In this document: positions 23,799 to 31,627 of the stretch, one piece after another
Layout: each line of letters begins with the position of its first letter
Numbering within the stretch: the first letter of the stretch is position 1
From: an uncultured Phascolarctobacterium sp.
Lineage (GTDB): Bacteria; Bacillota; Negativicutes; Acidaminococcales; Acidaminococcaceae
Direction: 5' to 3'
Length of the DNA: 64,000 bases
NCBI GenBank assembly: GCA_905207485.1
Contig: CAJLLL010000001.1
Span: 1 to 64,000 of the forward strand
Position numbers and translations under genes: made by a program
Notes under the pieces: model-generated
Databases searched by the model: none
What the model was told of the DNA's origin: nothing
Seen by the model: only the letters and a program-made list of their open reading frames with translations

Positions 23799-25394
23799 TT
23801 ATTGACGGCTGCGTGCCGGTTCAACATTAACTTTATAACCTTTAACAGTGTTGCGGTGCATTACACCAAGCACTTTTTCTGCCACATCTTCCGGCACTTC
23901 CACAAAGGTAAATTTATCATAAATATTAATTTTACCAATATCTTTGGCAGGAATATCTGCTTCGATAGCAATAGTACGCACAATATCCTGCACGGTAATT
24001 TTCTGGCTGCGGCCGATATTCATAAAGAAACGCACCATACCGGGACGTCCGCCGGTATTGGATAAGTCTTTGGCAAGAGTTTCTTCTTTCGGTGCTTCCA
24101 GTGCTTTATTGCCTTCCTGCATTAATTTTAATGCAGCGGCAAGTACATCTTCCGGCGCATATTCATCACTTAAAAGTGTTTCTGCGATAGGCATATAGTC
24201 ATGATAATGGTTCAGTTCCAAAACAGCCTGCATGCGGGAAACGATAATTTCGCGCTGGCGTTCCACAACATTAGCTGTTGTAGGAAGCTGACGGCGCATA
24301 ATTTTGGTATTGGCAGCACGTTCAATCAGTTTTAACTGACGGAATTCGCGCGGCGTAATAAAGGTCATGGCAGTGCCGGTATTGCCTGCCCTGCCGGTAC
24401 GGCCGATACGATGTACATAACTTTCAGGGTCCTGCGGAATATCGAAGTTAATAACGTGAGTAATATTATCAATATCAATCCCACGGGCGGCAACGTCTGT
24501 AGCAATCAAAATATCTGCCGTGCCTTCACGGAATTTTTTCATAACACGGTCGCGCTGAGTCTGGCTCAAATCGCCATGCAGGCCTTCAGCCATGTAACCG
24601 CGGCTTGCAAGAGCAATTGCCAAATCATCTACGCCCTTTTTAGTACGGCAGAAAATAATAATTTTACCATCAATTTCTGCATCAAGCAGACGGCACAAGC
24701 CTTCTACTTTATCTTTGGTTTCAAAATAATACTGCTCAATCAAAGGTACTGTCAGCTCTTCTTTGCTGACGGTAACATTTTTAGGAGCTTTCATGTATTT
24801 TTTGGTAAGGCTTAAAATCGGGCGCGGCATGGTTGCCGAAAAGAGCAGTGTCTGACGTTCGGAAGGAAGATTACGCATAATTTCTTCCATATCATCAACA
24901 AAGCCCATATCAAGCATTTCGTCAGCTTCGTCCAATACTAAAAATTTAATATGGTCAAGTTTAATTGTATTGCGGTTAATATGGTCAATTAAACGGCCGG
25001 GAGTGCCGATAACAATTTGTACGCCGCTTTTTAAGGCACGAATTTGTCTTTCTATAGGCTGGCCGCCATAAACCGGCAATGCCTTAATGCGTGAAGTTCT
25101 GCCGATTTTTCCTACTTCTTCCGCAACCTGAATTGCCAGTTCACGGGTAGGGGTCATAATAAGCGCCTGAATATGTTTATGATCTGTAATGCTCTGGACC
25201 AGAGGAATGCCAAATGCGGCAGTTTTACCGGTACCGGTTTGCGCCTGCCCTATTACATCATAACCATCCAGAACAAGCGGAATAGTTTGTTCCTGTATAG
25301 GCGATGGCTCTTCAAAACCCATGTCAGTCAACGCTGTAACTATTTTTTTATCCAGCAGAAGGCTGCCGAACATTTCCTGTTGATTTGTTGTCAT
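23799..25394 (-). CDS. DEAD-box RNA helicase (CshA/DeaD-like) with DbpA RNA-binding domain
   Basis: A 531-residue ATP-dependent RNA helicase. The Q motif lies at about residues 26-37, the Walker A AQTGTGKT at 51-58, VLDEADEMLDMGF near residue 152, SAT near residue 185, and HRIGRTGRAG near residue 325. The C-terminal 75 residues (RFFMNIGRSQKITVQDIV onward) form a DbpA/CsdA-type RNA-binding domain. This layout fits CshA or DeaD, which work in ribosome assembly and cold RNA turnover; RNases J and Y, its usual degradosome partners, are encoded nearby. The ATG overlaps the cinA stop by 4 bases. Confidence 0.93.
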   Translation of the reverse strand: MTTNQQEMFGSLLLDKKIVTALTDMGFEEPSPIQEQTIPLVLDGYDVIGQAQTGTGKTAAFGIPLVQSITDHKHIQALIMTPTRELAIQVAEEVGKIGRTSRIKALPVYGGQPIERQIRALKSGVQIVIGTPGRLIDHINRNTIKLDHIKFLVLDEADEMLDMGFVDDMEEIMRNLPSERQTLLFSATMPRPILSLTKKYMKAPKNVTVSKEELTVPLIEQYYFETKDKVEGLCRLLDAEIDGKIIIFCRTKKGVDDLAIALASRGYMAEGLHGDLSQTQRDRVMKKFREGTADILIATDVAARGIDIDNITHVINFDIPQDPESYVHRIGRTGRAGNTGTAMTFITPREFRQLKLIERAANTKIMRRQLPTTANVVERQREIIVSRMQAVLELNHYHDYMPIAETLLSDEYAPEDVLAAALKLMQEGNKALEAPKEETLAKDLSNTGGRPGMVRFFMNIGRSQKITVQDIVRTIAIEADIPAKDIGKINIYDKFTFVEVPEDVAEKVLGVMHRNTVKGYKVNVEPARSRQ

Positions 25395-26647
25395 TTTTCT
25401 GTATTCTCCGTTTCTTTTATTCTATCAATAACCATTGAAATGGCTGTTAATGCACTGCGCATTTTATTATCTGTACGCGAACCGCCGAAAATATGTTTGG
25501 CCCATTTTACACCATTTTCATCGGCAACTGCCATATAAACAAGCCCTACAGGTTTATCCTTGGTTGCTCCTCCAGGCCCAGCAATGCCGGTTATGCCAAC
25601 GCCATAGGTTGTGCCAAATAACTCACGCACGCCCTGCGCCATTTCACAAGCTACCTGCTCGCTGACGGCTCCATAGGTATCAAGGCTTTCCTGCGGTACA
25701 TTAATCAGTTTGTGCTTAGCCATATTACTGTAAGTAACGGCGCTGCCCAAAAGATAATCGCTGCTGCCGGGCACATCAGTAATAAGGCTGCTTGCCAGCC
25801 CGCCCGTACAGGATTCAGCAAAAGCAATAGTACTGCCGGTACGCAAAAGTTCTTTGCCTAAATAAGATGCCAGCGTTTCGTCATCAGTTCCGTAAATATA
25901 ATTATTTAAACGGTTGGTAACAAGCGCTTCCATGGCGGCAATTAGCGTTTTTGCTTCGCTTACTTCCATGCACTTGGCAGTAAGACGGATTATAATTTCA
26001 CCCTTGCGGGCGTAAATTGCAATAGTTGGATTTGTCTGTGATGTTATAATATCGTCCAGCTTTTCGGCAACGGCGCTTTCGCCAATACCGCGCAGACGGA
26101 TAATTCGGGAATAAATGATGCCCTGTTTGGCAAAATGGTTAATTAAAAAAGGTTCAAGCTGCTTTTCATAAACGTGCTGCATTTCTGAAGGCGGACCGGG
26201 CAAAAGTGCAATCAGCTTTTCGCCATATTTTATGGCAAGTCCCGGCGCAGTTCCAACTTCATTGGTTAAAATTTCCGCACCAAGCGGAACCATTGCCTGC
26301 TTTTCGTTATTGCCGCTCATACACAGCCCGCGTTTATAAAAATAATTGTTAATGCGGTTCCATGTATCTAAATCAAGATAAGTGGCAATATTAAGTGTTT
26401 CACATAAAACTTCTTTGGTAATATCCCCGCGGGTTGGGCCAAGGCCGCCGGTAGTAATAATAATATCAGCACGCTCCAAAGCTGTTTTAAATACATCTTT
26501 TAAGCGCCCGGCATTATCACCGACCGTAGTCTGATAAAGTACATCAAAACCAAGTTTATTCAGTTGTCTGGATAAATACTGGAAATTGGTATTTAAAATT
26601 TCACCCAGCAATAACTCGGTACCAGTATTGATTACTTCGACCTTCAT
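25391..26647 (-). CDS. cinA: CinA: nicotinamide-nucleotide amidase / competence-damage protein
   Basis: The 418-residue protein has an N-terminal MoaB/MogA-like COG1058 domain (INTGTELLLGEI at residues 6-17, TTGGLGPTRGD near residue 65). The C-terminal CinA domain has AESCTGGLASSLITDVPGSS near residue 280, carrying the deamidase Ser. CinA converts NMN to nicotinic acid mononucleotide in NAD recycling and may cleave ADP-ribose. In many Firmicutes cinA precedes recA; here recA is elsewhere and cinA sits between rimO and a helicase gene. GGGGGCAGG stands ahead of ATG 26647. Confidence 0.93.
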   Translation of the reverse strand: MKVEVINTGTELLLGEILNTNFQYLSRQLNKLGFDVLYQTTVGDNAGRLKDVFKTALERADIIITTGGLGPTRGDITKEVLCETLNIATYLDLDTWNRINNYFYKRGLCMSGNNEKQAMVPLGAEILTNEVGTAPGLAIKYGEKLIALLPGPPSEMQHVYEKQLEPFLINHFAKQGIIYSRIIRLRGIGESAVAEKLDDIITSQTNPTIAIYARKGEIIIRLTAKCMEVSEAKTLIAAMEALVTNRLNNYIYGTDDETLASYLGKELLRTGSTIAFAESCTGGLASSLITDVPGSSDYLLGSAVTYSNMAKHKLINVPQESLDTYGAVSEQVACEMAQGVRELFGTTYGVGITGIAGPGGATKDKPVGLVYMAVADENGVKWAKHIFGGSRTDNKMRSALTAISMVIDRIKETENTEK

Positions 26648-26664
26648 GGCCCTGCCCCCTTTAG

Positions 26665-28008
26665 TTATATTCTTTCGCCTACTGATTCATAAGTAAAGCC
26701 TTGCAGGATGTTTACCTTAACGAAATCTCCCGGTGCAATTTCGCCGGGATTTTCGATAAATACTAAACCGTCAATATCCGGAGCTTCTCTGTAAGAACGG
26801 CCATAATACAGTCCTGAGCCGTCTTCTTCGATACCTTCCACCAATACTTCAAGAGTCATACCCTCGGTATCCTGGTGCAGTTCTTCCGAAATTTGCGCCT
26901 GCAATGCCATTAACTGGTGATAGCGTTCCTGTTTTATTTCATCCGGAATCTGATTAGGCATGCTGCCTGCAACAGTGCCCTCTTCCTGGGAATAAGCAAA
27001 AACACCTGCGTTTTCAAAGCGCTGTTGCTCAACAAATTCTTTCAATTCTTCAAAATCAGCATCCGTCTCACCGGGGAAGCCAACAATAAAAGTAGTTCTT
27101 ATTACGATGCCCGGAATACGTTTCCGGAGTTTGGCAAGCAGAGTCTCTACTTCTTCTTTTGTATCATATCTGTTCATAGAAGCAAGCAGTCTGTTGCTTG
27201 CATGCTGCAAAGGCAAATCCACATATTTGCATACTTTATCCAAAGATGCAAAAGTTTCAATCAATTCATCAGTAAAATTGTTTGGGTAGCAATACATTAC
27301 CCTAATCCATTTCAGGCTTTCGATTTTATTAAGTTCTTTTAATAAATCAGCCAAAAGAAGTTTGCCACCGGGCAAATCTTCACCGTAACGCGTTGTATCC
27401 TGAGCAACAACTATCAGTTCTTTGACTCCTCCATCAGCAAGCGCCTGTGCCTCTTTAAGCACCTGTTCCATCGGTTTGCTGCGGTAAGGGCCGCGGATTT
27501 TGGGAATAGCGCAATAAGAGCAACAATTGTCACAGCCTTCGGCAATTTTTAAATAAGCCGTATAAGAAGGTGTTGTTAAAATTCGCGGCAAAAATGTATC
27601 TTTACTGGTATAAATTACATCCGGTTTGCTGCGTTCAAGCATTATAAAACGCTCACCGTTCATAACGCGCTTTATAATGCTGCCTATTTCATCATAAACT
27701 TCAACACCGGCAATAGCGTCAACTTCCGGCAGTTCACCAAACAGTTCTTCTGCATAACGCTGCCCAAGGCAACCGGTAACAATAATATGGCGGCAAGTGC
27801 CGGATTTTTTATATTCTGCCATTTGCAAAATGGTATTAATTGATTCTTCTTTGGCAGATTCAATAAATCCGCAGGTATTAACAATAATGATTTCTGCATC
27901 TGCCGGATTATTGGTTATTTCAAATTTATCTTCATGGATAAGCCCCAGCATGGTTTCGGAATCAACCAGGTTTTTGGGACAACCCAAACTTACTACACCT
28001 ATTTTCAC
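26665..28008 (-). CDS. rimO: Ribosomal protein S12 methylthiotransferase
   Basis: RimO is a radical-SAM enzyme that adds a methylthio group to an Asp of ribosomal protein S12. The 447-residue protein has the UPF0004 domain with cluster cysteines (SLGCPKN at 7-13, NTCGF near 47, TGCLGQ near 80). The radical SAM motif EGCDNCCSYC is near residue 153, and a C-terminal TRAM domain begins at about residue 380. SLGCPKNLVDSE is specific for RimO rather than MiaB. The start is GTG 28008 with GGAGG 7 bases upstream. It lies 15 bases after the solute-binding protein gene. Confidence 0.95.
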   Translation of the reverse strand: MKIGVVSLGCPKNLVDSETMLGLIHEDKFEITNNPADAEIIIVNTCGFIESAKEESINTILQMAEYKKSGTCRHIIVTGCLGQRYAEELFGELPEVDAIAGVEVYDEIGSIIKRVMNGERFIMLERSKPDVIYTSKDTFLPRILTTPSYTAYLKIAEGCDNCCSYCAIPKIRGPYRSKPMEQVLKEAQALADGGVKELIVVAQDTTRYGEDLPGGKLLLADLLKELNKIESLKWIRVMYCYPNNFTDELIETFASLDKVCKYVDLPLQHASNRLLASMNRYDTKEEVETLLAKLRKRIPGIVIRTTFIVGFPGETDADFEELKEFVEQQRFENAGVFAYSQEEGTVAGSMPNQIPDEIKQERYHQLMALQAQISEELHQDTEGMTLEVLVEGIEEDGSGLYYGRSYREAPDIDGLVFIENPGEIAPGDFVKVNILQGFTYESVGERI

Positions 28009-28022
28009 TGTTATCCTCCGCT

Positions 28023-29003
28023 TTAGTTTTCAAATCTTACTGTTTCAAGCCATTTATTAATCAGCAAATCAGCTTTTTCAGAGGCAAGATAATGCGTGTT
28101 AAGCCATAATTTACTGCTGTCGGTGTTATCACCGTTAAGGCTTTCCAGCCCGGTATTTTGCTGAGATAAAATAAGTTTTACGTTTTCATCTGTTAAAAGC
28201 CAGCGTGAAAAATCCTGTGCAGCATGATTTTCACTGCTTTCTGCGGCAATGGCTACACCCCACAGATTTACAGGCGTTCCTTCAACAGGCCTTGCAACAT
28301 AGGCCGGAAAAGAATTTTCCAGATACTGAAAAATATAACTGCTGCGGGTTAAAGCAATATCAGCATCTCCGGTAGCTGCCATACGTATAGAAGTAAATGG
28401 AAATTTGCCATACTGCTCAATATTTTTATGTAGTTCACGCAGATATTTTATGGCATTTTCCTCGCCCCAATGGCTGGCAAATGCACACAAAAAATTCCGT
28501 GTACTATCAGTATCACTTAAATTTTCCAAAGCTATGCGCACATCACTGATTTTCAATAAATCTTCCCATGTGCGGATATTTTCCTGCCCTGCCCTGCGTG
28601 CAAAATTATGGTTTACCAAAAGCACAACAGGGTCATAAAAAACACCATACCAGCAATTTTGGCTGCTTTTAAATTCTTCAGGCAGATAATCTGCTTCCTG
28701 TATAACAACAGGCAATAGTTTCTGATCTTTTTCAAGCTGCATCAACTTGCTGCATTCCATTAAGTAAATATCAGGCTGCTTAGGATTTTTATCGTCAGCA
28801 GAAGCAAGCCAGACTTTATATTCGGCATGTGATTTATTATATTCTTCTGCCAATGCCTGCAGCAATGCAGCATTTTGGTCAGAATAAAGTATTGCTTCAT
28901 TTTCGTTTTTTAAATGCACAACATCATCAAAAAACGAACATCCGGCAGCACACAGCAGAACAACTGCCACTAAGCAGCTTAATGCATATTTTTTTAAAGA
29001 CAT
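28023..29003 (-). CDS. Orphan extracellular solute-binding lipoprotein (Fbp-like)
   Basis: A 326-residue lipoprotein whose signal sequence ends in the lipobox CAAGC (Cys at about residue 22). The body resembles type 2 periplasmic solute-binding proteins of the iron/polyamine/spermidine group, with YSDQNAALLQALAEEYNKSH near residue 40 and WYGVFYDPVVLLVN near residue 115. No ABC permease or ATPase gene is adjacent, so its transporter, if any, is encoded elsewhere or it works as a sensor. ATG 29003 has GAGG 6 bases upstream; ATG 29015, within the ygiQ end, would use no such site. Confidence 0.72.
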   Translation of the reverse strand: MSLKKYALSCLVAVVLLCAAGCSFFDDVVHLKNENEAILYSDQNAALLQALAEEYNKSHAEYKVWLASADDKNPKQPDIYLMECSKLMQLEKDQKLLPVVIQEADYLPEEFKSSQNCWYGVFYDPVVLLVNHNFARRAGQENIRTWEDLLKISDVRIALENLSDTDSTRNFLCAFASHWGEENAIKYLRELHKNIEQYGKFPFTSIRMAATGDADIALTRSSYIFQYLENSFPAYVARPVEGTPVNLWGVAIAAESSENHAAQDFSRWLLTDENVKLILSQQNTGLESLNGDNTDSSKLWLNTHYLASEKADLLINKWLETVRFEN

Positions 29004-29011
29004 AAAATTCC

Positions 29012-30862
29012 TCATCTTTTTTTGGCTTTGCTGCTAACACGAGTATTGGCATATGGTTTTGTTCTGCGTCCATCATTTACTTTCAGCAGGCATTTATCTC
29101 CGCTGCCAATCAAATCATTGCGTCCGGCTTTTAAAAGTGCATCTTTAACAAGCTGACGGTTGCGCGGATTTTTAAACTGCATAAGTGCACGCTGCATTGC
29201 TTTATCATGCGGATTCCGCGCTACAAAGATTTCACGACCTGTCTCCGGATTATATCCGGAGTAGTACATTGCTGTTGATAAACTGCCAGGTGTTGGTATA
29301 AAATCCTGTACCTGCTCAGGCTGATGCCCAATATCACGCAAAAACTCAGCCAGTTCAATTGCATCATCCAACGTGCAGCCGGGATGGCTGGAAATAAAAT
29401 ACGGTACTAAAAATTGTTTTAAGCCAATATCTTTATTCTTTTTAGCAAAAGCACGCATAAATTTTAAGTAAACTTCTTTACCGGGTTTACCCATATTTTT
29501 TAATGCACGCGGTGCCACATGCTCCGGCGCTACTTTAAGCTGTCCGCTTACATGATAGCGGCATAATTCATCCAAAAATTCACCGGTTTTTTCTTCAAGC
29601 AAATAATCATAACGGATACCGGAACGGATAAATACTTTTTTTATACCGGGAATTGCCCTGATTTTTCGTAAAAGTTCAATATAATCGCTATGGTCACTGT
29701 CTAAATTAGGACATGGTTTTGGAAAAAGGCATTGTCTGTCACGGCATGCCCCTGCTTTTAACTGTTTTGCACATGCCGGATGGCGGAAGTTTGCCGTAGG
29801 CCCGCCGACATCATGAATATAGCCTTTAAAATCAGGCATAGCTGCTATTATTTTTGCTTCGCGCAAAATAGATTTATGGCTGCGCGCTTGGATAATACGC
29901 CCCTGATGGCTGTGAATTGCGCAAAAAGAACAACTGCCAAAACAGCCGCGGCAGCTTATAATGCTGAAGCGTACTTCTTCAATGGCGGGTACGCCGCCTA
30001 AAGCATTGTAAGACGGATGCCATGTACGTTGATAATCAAGGTCATAAATAGCATCCATTTCTTCCTGCGTAAGCGGATATTGAGGCGGATTTTGCACTAA
30101 ATATTTGGCACCATTTTTTTGTACCACTGTTTTGCCATAAAACGGGTCCTGTTCTTTGCTTTGCAGGTAATGCGCTTTTGCAAACAGCCTGCGGTTTTTC
30201 AGGCAATCTTCATAAGAAGGTATTTCTACATATTCGTCAAGTTCATCAATATTATCTGCCAGATAAGCTGTACCGCGGATATAATGCATATCCTGCATGG
30301 ATGCTCCGCCGCTTAAATAATCAGCAGCTTCTGTAATTTGCTTTTCGCCCATGCCGTAAATTAAAAGATCAGCGCCGCTGTCGGCTAAAATAGAAGGCAG
30401 AAGTTTATTTTCCCAATAATCAAAATGGGCAAAGCGCCTTAAACTGGCTTCAATACCGCCGATAATTACAGGCATTTCAGGCCATAATTTTTTAATCTGG
30501 CGTGCGTAAACAACCGTAGCATGGTCAGGACGTTTGCCCATTTCACCGCCCGGTGTATAATTATCTTTTTTACGTTCTTTCTTTGCGGCTGTATAATGGC
30601 ACAGCATAGAATCAAGATTGCCGCCGGATATAAGCACCGCTAAACGAGGTTTGCCTAAAACGGCAAAATTTTCCGGTTTATGCCAATCGGGCTGACACAA
30701 AAGCGCAACTTTATAACCATGTGCCTCCAACACGCGGCAAATAACTGCCGGACCAAAAGAAGGATGGTCAACATAAGCATCACCGCTGACAAACAGAAAA
30801 TCAAGCTGTTCCCAACCGCGTTCCTTTATTTCTTCTATTGTGATTGGCAGAAACTCTTTCAT
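29012..30862 (-). CDS. YgiQ-family (UPF0313) radical SAM protein
   Basis: A 616-residue protein of the YgiQ family. The N-terminal domain contains FVSGDAYVDHPSFG near residue 24 and IIGGIEASLRRFAHFDYW near residue 137. The radical SAM site CFGSCSFC is near residue 310, followed by IHSHQGR. The C-terminal part carries the typical QEFIPTP-like segment (QVQDFIPTPGS). The reaction of this family is unknown to me. GGAGGG lies about 12 bases before ATG 30862, a rather long spacing. Located between rodZ and the lipoprotein gene in the same direction. Confidence 0.88.
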   Translation of the reverse strand: MKEFLPITIEEIKERGWEQLDFLFVSGDAYVDHPSFGPAVICRVLEAHGYKVALLCQPDWHKPENFAVLGKPRLAVLISGGNLDSMLCHYTAAKKERKKDNYTPGGEMGKRPDHATVVYARQIKKLWPEMPVIIGGIEASLRRFAHFDYWENKLLPSILADSGADLLIYGMGEKQITEAADYLSGGASMQDMHYIRGTAYLADNIDELDEYVEIPSYEDCLKNRRLFAKAHYLQSKEQDPFYGKTVVQKNGAKYLVQNPPQYPLTQEEMDAIYDLDYQRTWHPSYNALGGVPAIEEVRFSIISCRGCFGSCSFCAIHSHQGRIIQARSHKSILREAKIIAAMPDFKGYIHDVGGPTANFRHPACAKQLKAGACRDRQCLFPKPCPNLDSDHSDYIELLRKIRAIPGIKKVFIRSGIRYDYLLEEKTGEFLDELCRYHVSGQLKVAPEHVAPRALKNMGKPGKEVYLKFMRAFAKKNKDIGLKQFLVPYFISSHPGCTLDDAIELAEFLRDIGHQPEQVQDFIPTPGSLSTAMYYSGYNPETGREIFVARNPHDKAMQRALMQFKNPRNRQLVKDALLKAGRNDLIGSGDKCLLKVNDGRRTKPYANTRVSSKAKKR

Positions 30863-30884
30863 TATTTATGAAAGCCCTCCAAAA

Positions 30885-31613
30885 TTATTTATTATATGTT
30901 CTTACAACAGAACCAACTTCAGGGTCTTTAGGCAAAGTTTTGCCGTTAACCGTAATTTCCATAGCGCCAACGTTGCCGTAATGAACGCTTATGGTATCTT
31001 TGGCTTCAAAAGCCTGCTGTTGTCCTGCTGTCATGGTACCACTGAATACAATCTTTCCGTCAGCAGTAACTTCCATCCAGCAAGTATCTACAACACATTT
31101 TAAATTAAGGTTTACACCTTCATATACAGGTGCCTGCGGAGCATTATTTTCAATTGCCGCAGTTTCCTGTTTTACAGGTGCAGAAATCGGTTCAGGTTCT
31201 GCATCGCCGTTCATAAACCAGGCAACGCCACCTGCCACAACTATAACCAAAACAAGCACTGCAATGTAGCTCAGCCAATTGCCGGAAGAAACCCTTTCAG
31301 GCTTAATCTGCGGTGAAATGCTGATTTTTTCCACCATTCTTATCGGCTGCGGCGCAACCGCTTCTTTTGTCAGGCCACTGTTTTGAGCCTTATAAGTATT
31401 GACAAGGTCCGGCCCGTTAAGCCCTAAAAAATTACCATATGTGCGGATAATGCCTTTAGTAAAAACATCGCCGGGAATTTTATCAAATTCTCCATTTTCA
31501 ACCGCATCCAGGTAAAGTTTACGGATACTGGTTGCCGCTTCGGCTTCTTCCAGCGACAAACCTTTGGCCAGACGTGCTTCTTTAAGCATATTGCTGACAT
31601 TGTCCATATCCAT
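30885..31613 (-). CDS. rodZ: RodZ-like membrane HTH protein
   Basis: A 242-residue protein with an N-terminal Xre-type HTH (about residues 5-70, LKEARLAKGLSLEEAEAATS). One transmembrane helix follows near residue 120 (SYIAVLVLVIVVAGGVAWF), then an Ala/Pro-rich linker and a C-terminal DUF4115 beta domain outside the membrane. RodZ links MreB to the cell-wall elongation machinery. ATG 31613 is preferred because GGAGG lies 8 bases ahead; ATG 31628 overlaps that site. The gene follows ftsK directly, a common Firmicute arrangement. Confidence 0.87.
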   Translation of the reverse strand: MDMDNVSNMLKEARLAKGLSLEEAEAATSIRKLYLDAVENGEFDKIPGDVFTKGIIRTYGNFLGLNGPDLVNTYKAQNSGLTKEAVAPQPIRMVEKISISPQIKPERVSSGNWLSYIAVLVLVIVVAGGVAWFMNGDAEPEPISAPVKQETAAIENNAPQAPVYEGVNLNLKCVVDTCWMEVTADGKIVFSGTMTAGQQQAFEAKDTISVHYGNVGAMEITVNGKTLPKDPEVGSVVRTYNK

Positions 31614-31627
31614 AACTGTTTCCTCCA

